Below are positions 1 through 6,006 of a stretch of DNA of 6,006 nt, in pieces. How positions within the stretch are numbered: the first letter of the stretch is position 1; every line of letters begins with the position of its first letter. The notes beneath the pieces are model-generated. The model did not search any database. It worked only from the letters and a program-made list of their open reading frames with translations, and was not told the DNA's origin. The translations under genes were made by a program, and so were the position numbers. Source of the DNA: Flavobacteriaceae bacterium (GTDB lineage Bacteria; Bacteroidota; Bacteroidia; Flavobacteriales; Flavobacteriaceae); NCBI GenBank assembly GCA_030633285.1, contig DAOVTC010000074.1, forward strand, positions 1-6,006, in the 5' to 3' direction.

Positions 1-89
1 GTAGTTGCTGTAAAAGCCAATCCGGCAGCAACTATAACAATCATAACAATTGCAAAAATAAATGTATATGCATTACTATTTCTATCCAT
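1..89 (-). CDS. nqrC: Na+-translocating NADH:quinone reductase subunit C, N-terminal fragment (cut by window edge)
   Basis: Only the first 29 codons plus 2 bases are in the window; the rest lies beyond the left edge. The visible protein begins MDRNSNAYTF and runs straight into one hydrophobic segment (about residues 8-28, rich in Ile, Val and Ala). This matches the single N-terminal membrane anchor that NqrC carries before its periplasmic FMN-binding domain. The assignment rests mainly on position: it follows nqrA and nqrB on the same strand, 5 bp after the nqrB stop, in the usual nqrABCDEF order. In the family, NqrC holds a covalent FMN on a C-terminal threonine and passes electrons within the pump; that part is not visible. 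There is no clear Shine-Dalgarno site before the ATG, so translation probably depends on coupling to nqrB or on the AT-rich leader. Confidence 0.88.
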   Translation of the reverse strand, partial: MDRNSNAYTFIFAIVMIVIVAAGLAFTAT

Positions 90-94
90 AATAA

Positions 95-1237
95 TTACGC
101 TTTAACTTTTAGTAAACGTTTTTTTCTTTTTTTAATATTGCTTTCTATCACATAATGATCAATGGTTGGAGCAAATACATTCATTAATAAAATTGCCATC
201 ATCATACCTTCTGGTAGCGTTGGGTTTATTACACGAATTAAAACAGCAAATACACCAATTAAAAATCCATAAATCCATTTTCCTTTGGTAGTTTGCGCTG
301 CCGTTACCGGGTCAGTTGCCATAAATACAATACCAAAAGCAAAACCTCCAACTAATAAGTGTTGCCACCAAGGAAAGTTGAACAAGGCATTGGTTTCACT
401 ACCTATTAAATTAAAGATAAAGCCCATTATAGATGCTCCTATTATTGAAGAAATCATAATTCTCCAACTTGCTATTCCTGTAAAGAGTAAAAATGCAGCA
501 CCTATTAAAATCATCAAAACAGACGTTTCACCTACTGAACCAGGCATAAATCCCATAAACATATCATAAACACTGGTACTAGGCATTTGATTTGCACCCA
601 ATGTTCCTAAAAGAGTTTCTCCAGAAACACCATCGGCCACAGAATCAGCAACCCAAACTGTGTTACCCGACATAAATGGAGCATAAGAAAAAAGCGCAAA
701 AGCACGTGCTACTAAGGCTGGATTTAAAATATTCATTCCTGTTCCGCCAAATGCTTCTTTACCAATTATTACAGCAAATATTACTGATATTGTCAACATC
801 CATAAAGGCATGTCAATTGGCATAATTAGTGGAATCAACAATCCCGTTACCAAATAACCTTCATTAACTGAGTGGCCTCTAAATATTGCATAAGCAAACT
901 CAATTCCTAAACCAACTCCATAAGAAATGATAATCATTGGTAAAATTCTAACTCCACCAAAGCTAAAATACTCCCAAAAACTATGACCATCGCCTAAGTT
1001 TTGGTAACCTATATTCCAAGTACCAAATAAAAGTGCTGGCACTAAAGCCAACACCACAATCATCATTACTCTTTTTAAATCAACACCATCACGTATATGT
1101 GCACCCGTTTTTGTAGTATGATTTGGGACATATAAAAAAGTTTCAATTCCGCCAAAAGCGGGAGCAAATTTTTCATACTTACCTCCTTTTTCAAAGTGAG
1201 GCTTAATTTTATCTATTTGTTTTCTTAAAAAATCCAT
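95..1237 (-). CDS. nqrB: Na+-translocating NADH:quinone reductase subunit B
   Basis: Integral membrane subunit of the Na+-NQR pump, 380 residues. In the family it carries a covalent FMN and contributes to the quinone site and Na+ path. Visible hydrophobic segments lie near residues 57-73, 98-117, 124-159, 240-256, 259-279, 293-307, 321-338 and 344-357. Family blocks are clear: GKEAFGGTGMNILNPALVAR (159-178), GIASWRI (254-260), GSETNALFN (279-287), GGFAFGIVFMATDP (297-310), NPTLPEGMM (338-346) and a basic C-terminus. The N-terminal stretch (residues 1-50) is the usual cytoplasmic extension. The FMN-attachment motif reads Asp-Gly-Val-Ser-Gly-Glu-Thr (202-208), so Thr208 is the expected flavin carrier. 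Glu207 replaces the usual Ala. The ATG directly follows the nqrA stop (TAA-ATG, no gap), with a weak AGTAGG-like site inside the last nqrA codons, which points to translational coupling. Confidence 0.97.
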   Translation of the reverse strand: MDFLRKQIDKIKPHFEKGGKYEKFAPAFGGIETFLYVPNHTTKTGAHIRDGVDLKRVMMIVVLALVPALLFGTWNIGYQNLGDGHSFWEYFSFGGVRILPMIIISYGVGLGIEFAYAIFRGHSVNEGYLVTGLLIPLIMPIDMPLWMLTISVIFAVIIGKEAFGGTGMNILNPALVARAFALFSYAPFMSGNTVWVADSVADGVSGETLLGTLGANQMPSTSVYDMFMGFMPGSVGETSVLMILIGAAFLLFTGIASWRIMISSIIGASIMGFIFNLIGSETNALFNFPWWQHLLVGGFAFGIVFMATDPVTAAQTTKGKWIYGFLIGVFAVLIRVINPTLPEGMMMAILLMNVFAPTIDHYVIESNIKKRKKRLLKVKA

Positions 1238-2587
1238 TTAACCTACTTCTTTAATCATTAAATCTAAACCTTGACGTATAATATCTTGAGCTTCAATTTT
1301 AGAAGAACTTACAAAATCAATTAAAGCAAAATCTTCAGGAGCTACTTCGTAAATTCCTAAATTTTCCATTTTTTCAATATCTCCTATCAATGTCGCTTTT
1401 AGTAATTGCATAGGGTAAATATCAATTGGCATTACTTTTTCCATTTCTCCGGTAACAACCATTGCACGATCTTCTCCGTTCAAATTGGTATCCAAATTAT
1501 ATTCTTTATTTGGCGTTAAAAATGAAAAGAAAGTACGAGACATACTAAATTTGTTATTTCCAAAAAATGGCATCCAACCAAAAAAGCTATAATGATCTCC
1601 TTCTGGTAATACCGAAATTTCATCGTCGTAAAAACCAATTGCTTCATCATTAGCAGTTATTGTTCCTGCTAAAACATCTCCATTGATAATTCTATTGTTT
1701 TCATTCAATAATTTTCCTTCAACCAAATCGCTAATTAGTGTTCCTTGAAGGACTTTATAATATTGTGGATTTTCAACTTGTGCACCTACTAATGCAACTA
1801 CTTTCGTCGGATTGTACTTACCTGTTAAAAACAAAGTTCCAATATTTGCAACATTTTGTGGACTTATAACCCATACTTTTTCTCCTGCATTAATCGGGTC
1901 AACTTTTGAAATTTGCACACCTACATTACCTGCAGGATGCAATCCGCTTACTTTGTGAAGTCTTATACTTTCTATATTATTTAAAAATGATGAAGAGCTT
2001 GCATCAATTGAAAGATGTACTTTCCCTCCAGTTAATTTATATAAGGCATCTACTCCTGCTTGAAATTCTTTTTCTCTTCCTTCTAAAATAAACTCATGTG
2101 AAGCAGATAAAGGTGCTGTTGCATAAGCTGAAATAAAAATAGCTTTAGGAGTATCATCAGGGTTTGCTATAATATCATAAGGTCGTTGTTTTATAAATGC
2201 CCAACAACCACTTTCTAAAAGCATTTCTTTAACCTGTAAAATTTCTAAATCTCTTGGAATTTTAACACCAAAATCTTTAAACGTATCTTCTTTATCTGCT
2301 ATAATTATAACCGACAAAATTTTACGCTTTGCACCACGAACAATTTCTTTAATTTCACCACTTACTGGTGATGTGAATTTAATTTGTTCTTGCTGTTTTG
2401 AGTAAAAAACGGTATCGCCTACTTGGACTTTATCTCCTACTTTAAGAGCCATCTTAGGTAAGATTCCATGAAAATACGGCGGGTTTATAGCAAATATTTT
2501 TGAGCGATTTACTGAAGATATTTTTTTTTTCGCTCCTCCTTTAAGCTTAATTTTTAAGCCTTTTTTAATCTTAATGTCTGTTGACAT
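1238..2587 (-). CDS. nqrA: Na+-translocating NADH:quinone reductase subunit A
   Basis: Peripheral cytoplasmic subunit of the Na+-NQR complex, 449 residues, close to the usual family length of about 445-450. It has been linked to quinone binding and contains no redox cofactor in current structures. Visible features: the N-terminal start (KIKKGLKIKLKGGA, residues 5-18); a barrel-sandwich, biotinyl/lipoyl-like segment (KVGDKVQVGDTVFYS, 49-63, continuing to SPVSGEIKEI, 73-82); the block IKQRPYDIIANPDDTPKAIF (132-151); VVTGEMEKVMPIDIYPMQLL (377-396); and the closing ENLGIYEVAPEDFALIDFV (408-426). The region where the Vibrio protein has a cysteine (CPGK-like) is SSSK here, so that Cys is absent. 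It is the first gene of the operon and is divergent from the Plug gene. The ATG fits the family N-terminus; no strong Shine-Dalgarno site precedes it, and an AGGAAAG at about 2613-2619 is too far upstream to act as one. Confidence 0.97.
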   Translation of the reverse strand: MSTDIKIKKGLKIKLKGGAKKKISSVNRSKIFAINPPYFHGILPKMALKVGDKVQVGDTVFYSKQQEQIKFTSPVSGEIKEIVRGAKRKILSVIIIADKEDTFKDFGVKIPRDLEILQVKEMLLESGCWAFIKQRPYDIIANPDDTPKAIFISAYATAPLSASHEFILEGREKEFQAGVDALYKLTGGKVHLSIDASSSSFLNNIESIRLHKVSGLHPAGNVGVQISKVDPINAGEKVWVISPQNVANIGTLFLTGKYNPTKVVALVGAQVENPQYYKVLQGTLISDLVEGKLLNENNRIINGDVLAGTITANDEAIGFYDDEISVLPEGDHYSFFGWMPFFGNNKFSMSRTFFSFLTPNKEYNLDTNLNGEDRAMVVTGEMEKVMPIDIYPMQLLKATLIGDIEKMENLGIYEVAPEDFALIDFVSSSKIEAQDIIRQGLDLMIKEVG

Positions 2588-2630
2588 AAATTTGCTTTAA
2601 ATTAGATTTATACTTTCCTACTTATTTTAT

Positions 2631-2663
2631 CAATTTTAACTAATAAAACAAAAGAGTATCAAA
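2631..2663 (-). promoter_or_regulatory. Candidate Bacteroidota-type promoter for nqrABC
   Basis: Read on the minus strand, TTTG (2660-2663) is followed after 21 bp by TAAAATTG (2631-2638). The Bacteroidota primary-sigma consensus is a TTTG-type -33 box and a TAnnTTTG -7 box about 20 bp apart. The -7 box here has one mismatch (ATTG for TTTG). A start near 2625 would leave a leader of roughly 35-40 nt before nqrA. A second, perfect -7-like match lies further upstream at 2681-2688 but has no -33 partner. In DNA this AT-rich such matches arise by chance, so confidence is low. Confidence 0.3.
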
Positions 2664-2680
2664 TGTTTCTTAACAGAAAG

Positions 2681-2688
2681 CAAATTTA
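2681..2688 (-). promoter_or_regulatory. Alternative -7 box upstream of nqrA (TAAATTTG)
   Basis: On the minus strand this is a perfect TAnnTTTG match to the Bacteroidota -7 element, about 94 bp upstream of the nqrA ATG. No TTTG or TTG occurs about 20 bp further upstream, so the -33 half is missing. It competes with the candidate at 2631-2663. Roughly a third of a match would be expected by chance in this intergenic region. Confidence 0.22.
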
Positions 2689-2745
2689 ATATTAATATTT
2701 TATAGTTTGTCATATATTTAACATTTATTTATGTAATATTGAAAC

Positions 2746-2753
2746 TATATTTG
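2746..2753 (+). promoter_or_regulatory. Candidate -7 box for the Plug-protein gene (TATATTTG)
   Basis: A perfect TAnnTTTG match on the plus strand, 44 bp before the ATG at 2798 and 71 bp before the preferred ATG at 2825. A transcript starting near 2760 would carry a leader of about 38-65 nt. No convincing TTTG -33 box sits about 20 bp upstream (the sequence there is ATTTAACATTTAT), so this is a weak call based on one half-site and its position. Confidence 0.3.
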
Positions 2754-2824
2754 ATATAAATTTTTAAACAAATTCTATTAAATTTCAATAACTTAAAATG
2801 TGTAACTTATTCATTATCAATAAT

Positions 2825-4084
2825 ATGAACAATTTAAAATTTTGTGCTTTAATATTTTTAATATCAATATTTACTATTTCTAATCTTAGGGCGCAAAATT
2901 CAAATATTGTTAACCCTCCTTCAAATATTAAATCTATCACTTTAAAACCTAAAAAACCAAATGCTTATGCTCCAATACTATATTTAGGAGAAGCCATTGA
3001 ACTCACTTTTGATGATATTGATGGTGATGAAAAAATTTATTCCTATAAAATTGAGCACTGTGATTACAATTGGCAGATTTCAAATATAGTTTCCACAGAA
3101 TATATGAGTGGTTTTGCTCAAGATAGAATTAGAAATTTTGAAAATTCATTTAACACTTTACAAAACTATACCCATTATCAATTACAAATACCCAATCAAA
3201 ATAATAGAATAAAAATTAGTGGTAATTATTTAATTTCAATATTAGATGAAGATGAAAACATTATTTTTAATCGGCGTTTTATTGTTTATCAATCTAAAGT
3301 TAATGTTGGTGTTACTGCTCACAGAAGCAGAGATATAGCTTATATTAATGAAAAACATAATGTGCAATTTATTATAAATAATCAAAACTTATTACTTAAC
3401 AACCCTAATGAAGAAATAAAGGTAGCTATTTATCGAAATAATGATTGGAATTCGGTAATTAAAAATATCAAACCAAAATATATTAGAGGTTCTCAGTTAT
3501 TATATAATTATGTAGATGAAATTTCTTTTTGGGCAGGAAATGAGTTTTTATATTTTGACACTAAAGAAATAAGAAATGCTACTAACAATATTGCAAAAAC
3601 CAGATTGGGCGACATTTTCAATACCTATCTATATTATAATGAAGCTAGGGGAAAGGAACCTTATTCTTTTTATCCTGATGTAAATGGAAATTTCGTTTTA
3701 CGAACTATCGATACTGATGATATTTCAATTGAAGGAGATTACTCTTTTGTGCATTTTGCTTTAGAATATAATGAGAATCTAAACAATAATAACATTTATG
3801 TCTACGGTGCTTTTAATGACTGGAAAATTACTGATGACAATAAAATGAATTTTAATAGCCAATCCAACTTTTATGAAACTACGATATTATTAAAACAAGG
3901 TTTTTATAATTACACTTATGTAAGTATAAATGAAAATTCACAAATAAATACACATGCTATTGAAGGGTCTTATTACCAAACTGAAAATGAGTATACTGTG
4001 ATTGTATATTATAGGAAATTTGGTGACCTATATGATCAGGTTATTGGTATGGGTAGTGCAAGTTCTGAAAAATTACAAAATTAA
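2825..4084 (+). CDS. Type IX secretion system Plug-domain protein (DUF5103 family), secreted
   Basis: A 419-residue exported protein. A Sec signal peptide is clear: MNNLK, a hydrophobic core (residues 6-19), then LRA-Q with probable cleavage after Ala23. There is no lipobox Cys, so it should be soluble or bound to a complex. The body matches the Bacteroidota DUF5103 family, now called the T9SS Plug domain: LYLGEAIELTFDDIDGDEK (52-70), YSYKIEHCDYNWQ (72-84), FIVYQSKVNVG (152-162), and a C-terminal Ig/E-set-like segment with YVYGAFNDWKI (325-335) reminiscent of CBM48/AMPK-beta folds. In the T9SS of Flavobacterium johnsoniae, a Plug protein blocks the periplasmic mouth of the SprA channel; the same role is inferred here. 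An in-frame ATG at 2798 would add nine residues (MCNLFIINN). I prefer 2825 because it gives a standard signal peptide; neither start has a Shine-Dalgarno site. It stands alone, divergent from nqrA and convergent with nosY. Confidence 0.85.
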   Translation: MNNLKFCALIFLISIFTISNLRAQNSNIVNPPSNIKSITLKPKKPNAYAPILYLGEAIELTFDDIDGDEKIYSYKIEHCDYNWQISNIVSTEYMSGFAQDRIRNFENSFNTLQNYTHYQLQIPNQNNRIKISGNYLISILDEDENIIFNRRFIVYQSKVNVGVTAHRSRDIAYINEKHNVQFIINNQNLLLNNPNEEIKVAIYRNNDWNSVIKNIKPKYIRGSQLLYNYVDEISFWAGNEFLYFDTKEIRNATNNIAKTRLGDIFNTYLYYNEARGKEPYSFYPDVNGNFVLRTIDTDDISIEGDYSFVHFALEYNENLNNNNIYVYGAFNDWKITDDNKMNFNSQSNFYETTILLKQGFYNYTYVSINENSQINTHAIEGSYYQTENEYTVIVYYRKFGDLYDQVIGMGSASSEKLQN

Positions 4085-4086
4085 TT

Positions 4087-4869
4087 TTAAAAATCTTTTT
4101 TTCGTAATTTCCTATTGATCCTCCAAACCGGTAATACTACCCACAAAATCATTACAAATAATGAAATAAACAATCCAAAATTAGTTCCAAAAAACTTTTT
4201 AAAAACTGCTCCGGTATATCCTAACAAAGCAGAAATATCTAATTTTAATAAAATTAATATCCGTGATAAATCAATTGGGTTAAACATTGTAACTAGTAAT
4301 GAAGCTTTATCCAAAGGATATTCATTAAACACTATAAGTGAAATTAAAAATAAACCATCATAAATTACCGCTAAAAATAGCCACATTAAAATAGCATATC
4401 CAAATCCTTTAATTTTATTATCATTGCTTAAAGCAATATTAAAAGCTAGGGCAACAAAAATAAAATTCAGAAATGAACCTACCACTAATAATAATCCAAA
4501 ATCAAATATTGCAGTTGATTTAAACAGGCCGTACATTAAAAAAGGAATACCTAAACCCAGTACTAAACTAAGAGTAAGTGAAATTGCTATTCCAAGATAC
4601 TGCCCCATAAATATTTTACTTCGTTTGATGGGTTGTGCCAATAAAAGTTCTGTAAATTCTTTAGAGTTATAATAATACATTACTCCAAATATGGTTCCAA
4701 TTAATGGCGTTAAAACAATAATAATATTCAAGAGAGTAATTATTGCTTTATTTATATCATTATTTAAAAATAATAACACAAATCCTAAAGCCAAATAAAA
4801 GATAAAATACACGTAACTCCATCGACTACGCATTAAATCAAAAAAACTATATTTTAATATTTTAAACAT
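4087..4869 (-). CDS. nosY: NosY, ABC transporter permease for N2O reductase copper-site maturation
   Basis: Integral membrane permease, 260 residues, about the usual length for NosY. Six hydrophobic segments are visible near residues 18-36, 42-64, 89-113, 121-146, 155-180 and 232-249. The cytoplasmic coupling region EFTELLLAQPIKRSKIFMGQ (71-90) and the periplasmic block FNPIDLSRILILLKLD (196-211) followed by LLGYTGAVFKKFFG (215-228) are characteristic of NosY rather than a generic ABC-2 permease. With NosF and NosD it forms the NosDFY complex, which couples ATP hydrolysis to maturation of the NosZ copper centre in the periplasm. The ATG overlaps the nosF stop by 8 bp (AAATGTTTAA), indicating coupled translation. 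It is the last nos gene here; the convergent Plug gene ends 2 bp away. Confidence 0.94.
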   Translation of the reverse strand: MFKILKYSFFDLMRSRWSYVYFIFYLALGFVLLFLNNDINKAIITLLNIIIVLTPLIGTIFGVMYYYNSKEFTELLLAQPIKRSKIFMGQYLGIAISLTLSLVLGLGIPFLMYGLFKSTAIFDFGLLLVVGSFLNFIFVALAFNIALSNDNKIKGFGYAILMWLFLAVIYDGLFLISLIVFNEYPLDKASLLVTMFNPIDLSRILILLKLDISALLGYTGAVFKKFFGTNFGLFISLFVMILWVVLPVWRINRKLRKKDF

Positions 4870-5569
4870 TTTCTTTTAACATTAAATGAGCAATAGCATG
4901 TTCTAAATCTGTTTGATTGGTTTGTGTTTTTAAACTTTCAATACTCCCTTTAAAATAAATTTCACCATCCAATAAAAACACAATTTCATCAGCAACTTCT
5001 TCAACAAAACTCATAATATGGGTTGTTATCAAAATGGTTTTTCCTTTTTCTTTTTCTTTTTGAATAATTTCTTTTAAATGAATTAACGAAATAGGATCTA
5101 ATCCGGTAGTTGGTTCATCTAAAATAATCAGATCACTATCAAACATAAATGTCAAAACTATATTAACTTTTTGCTTGGTTCCTCCTGATAAATTACCCAA
5201 TTTTTTATCTAAAAAAGATTCTAATCCAAAGAGATCAATCAAATCTGTATCATTAGCTTCTTTAGGCCGTAAATTTTTAACCATTGAAATCAACTCATTA
5301 ACTGTAAGATTGGCTGGAAAATTTGCGATTTGAGGCAAATAATTAATTTGGTTACGGTATTCCCATTTTTTTAAAACAGTTTTATTATCAATGTTGATCT
5401 CTCCCGAATTTGGAATTACCATTCCTAAAACACTTTTTATCAAAGTAGTTTTTCCCGATCCATTCGGACCTAATATGGCAAATATTCCACCGGTTTTAAT
5501 TTCCAGATCCAATCCGTCTAAAACAGTTAATTTACCAAATTTTTTATGTAATTTAATTATTTGTATCAT
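4862..5569 (-). CDS. nosF: NosF, ABC transporter ATPase for N2O reductase maturation
   Basis: Cytoplasmic ABC ATPase, 235 residues. All nucleotide-binding motifs are intact: Walker A GPNGSGKT (34-41), Q-loop Gln80 (YLPQIANFPANLTV), signature LSGGTKQK (127-134), Walker B LIILDEP (147-153), D-loop GLD (156-158) and the switch His184 (ITTHIMSF). The ABC core alone would only say CcmA/NatA-type ATPase. The assignment as NosF rests on its place between a NosD-type protein and a NosY-type permease, plus the NosF-like LPQ..NFPANLTV and LSGGTKQK sequences. It powers the NosDFY complex. The ATG lies inside the last codons of nosD (17 bp overlap), and its stop overlaps nosY by 8 bp, so the three genes form a tight operon. 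Confidence 0.93.
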   Translation of the reverse strand: MIQIIKLHKKFGKLTVLDGLDLEIKTGGIFAILGPNGSGKTTLIKSVLGMVIPNSGEINIDNKTVLKKWEYRNQINYLPQIANFPANLTVNELISMVKNLRPKEANDTDLIDLFGLESFLDKKLGNLSGGTKQKVNIVLTFMFDSDLIILDEPTTGLDPISLIHLKEIIQKEKEKGKTILITTHIMSFVEEVADEIVFLLDGEIYFKGSIESLKTQTNQTDLEHAIAHLMLKENV

Positions 5570-6006
5570 TAAATCTATACATTAATGGGTTGTTATCAAC
5601 CAAATTGTCAGGTGTGAAAACAGGTGATACTTTTTCTGAAAAATTAATAATATCTACAAACAAACTTCTCAATAAAATAATAGTTTCAGGAGTATTATGC
5701 ACTATATACGAAAACAGTTTAACTGGACGATAAGGTACATCTCCTACACCATTTTTATCTAAATCATATCCTGTATAATCACTCCAGTAATTATTATCAA
5801 ATTTATTTGTGTTTATTTTACTATTGTAAGATAAATCTAAAGCATTGTGCAAAAAATTGTTTTGAGAAAAATCATTTTCATAACAAGCTCCTACAATCTT
5901 TACAGCCCAACCATTTCGCACAAAAGTGTTTTTTTTATAATTAATACGTGTTGATCCTTCAACATTTAAACCTATCGTATTTTGCTCAAAAATATTATTT
6001 TCAATA
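5553..6006 (-). CDS. nosD: NosD, periplasmic copper-site maturation protein, C-terminal part (5' end outside window)
   Basis: The reading frame stays open to the right edge, so the gene starts beyond it; about 150 C-terminal residues are visible. They show right-handed beta-helix coils of about 20-23 residues, each starting with an Asn-rich turn: NNIFEQNTIG.., NTFVRNGWAV.., NNFLHNALDL.., then FDNNYW. After these comes the NosD signature NNYWSDYTGYD with DLDKNGVGDVPYRP (about 5727-5797) and a C-terminal tail (SEKVSPVF, NPLMYRF). In the family NosD is a periplasmic beta-helix protein that docks on NosY and takes part in copper delivery to NosZ; its signal peptide is not visible here. A GTG at 5919-5921 is an internal Val codon, not a start. 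The gene overlaps nosF by 17 bp. The upstream neighbours, probably nosL and nosZ, are not in the window. Confidence 0.93.
   Translation of the reverse strand, partial: IENNIFEQNTIGLNVEGSTRINYKKNTFVRNGWAVKIVGACYENDFSQNNFLHNALDLSYNSKINTNKFDNNYWSDYTGYDLDKNGVGDVPYRPVKLFSYIVHNTPETIILLRSLFVDIINFSEKVSPVFTPDNLVDNNPLMYRFNDTNN

Larger units (their letters stand above)
2588..2824. other. Divergent intergenic region between nqrA and the Plug gene
   Basis: A 237-bp, extremely AT-rich stretch (210 bp if the Plug gene starts at 2798) with no convincing ORF, tRNA or structured RNA. It must carry the leftward nqr promoter and probably the rightward Plug promoter. TAnnTTTG-like -7 boxes occur on both strands in the right orientation. 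A 12-bp palindrome AATATTAATATT (2688-2699) adjoins the leftward TAAATTTG box, but is close to what chance would give at this composition. No riboswitch-like element was recognised. Confidence 0.6.

Noticed and set aside
285..569. Plus-strand open frame of 94 codons
   Set aside because: Lies entirely antisense to nqrB, has no family resemblance, and is explained by the codon pattern of the real gene.
1906..2091. Plus-strand open frame of 61 codons
   Set aside because: Antisense within nqrA; low-complexity Leu/Tyr-rich product with no support.
2521..2531. T-run near the start of nqrA as a possible frameshift or terminator site
   Set aside because: It encodes the lysine run (GAKKK) in the expected N-terminal region of NqrA and the frame is continuous and full length.
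2688..2699. Perfect 12-bp palindrome AATATTAATATT as a possible operator
   Set aside because: At this AT content such a palindrome is fairly likely by chance in 210 bp; no second copy or known regulator site supports it.
4077..4088. Perfect 12-bp palindrome AAAATTAATTTT at the Plug/nosY junction
   Set aside because: Pure A/T with no loop, so it cannot form a useful terminator hairpin; probably compositional.
4115..4672. Two plus-strand open frames (4115-4363 and 4424-4672)
   Set aside because: Both are antisense to nosY, whose membrane-protein sequence is clearly the real product.
5391..5585. Plus-strand open frame of 64 codons
   Set aside because: Antisense to the start of nosF, including its Walker A region; no independent evidence.
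5553..5921. A separate 122-residue gene starting at GTG 5921
   Set aside because: The frame continues upstream without a stop to the window edge and the translated sequence forms continuous NosD beta-helix coils, so the GTG is an internal valine.

Overview
The window looks like chromosomal DNA of a Bacteroidota bacterium, most likely a member of the Flavobacteriia. The evidence is the very AT-rich sequence, the near absence of strong Shine-Dalgarno sites, a signal peptide ending in the Bacteroidota-style '..RAQ', and a gene for a type IX secretion system (T9SS) Plug-family protein, a system confined to this phylum and its relatives. The Na+-pumping Nqr complex and the nos genes suggest a facultatively respiring, possibly marine organism. 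Genus and species cannot be read from the sequence.

Layout, left to right. (1) Positions 1-2587, minus strand: the start of a Na+-translocating NADH:quinone oxidoreductase operon, read leftward as nqrA, nqrB, nqrC. nqrC is cut by the window edge after 29 codons. nqrA and nqrB abut with no gap; nqrB and nqrC are 5 bp apart. (2) Positions 2588 to about 2824: an AT-rich divergent intergenic region that should hold the promoters for nqr (leftward) and for the next gene (rightward). (3) Positions 2825-4084, plus strand: a single secreted protein of about 419 residues, recognised as the T9SS Plug-domain (formerly DUF5103) family. (4) Positions 4087-6006, minus strand: the 3' end of a nitrous oxide reductase accessory cluster, read leftward as nosD (3' part only), nosF, nosY. 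The genes overlap by 17 and 8 bp, which fits a translationally coupled operon. nosY ends 2 bp from the convergent Plug gene.

How the parts work: NqrA-F oxidises NADH, reduces quinone and exports Na+. NosD, NosF and NosY form a periplasm/inner-membrane ABC complex that matures the copper centre of N2O reductase (NosZ), whose gene should lie upstream of nosD beyond the right edge. The Plug protein belongs to the outer-membrane secretion channel and has no evident biochemical link to either operon.

I see no RNA gene, mobile element, CRISPR array or clear novel system. The point most worth checking is a non-consensus residue in the covalent-FMN attachment motif of NqrB (Ser-Gly-Glu-Thr instead of Ser-Gly-Ala-Thr).
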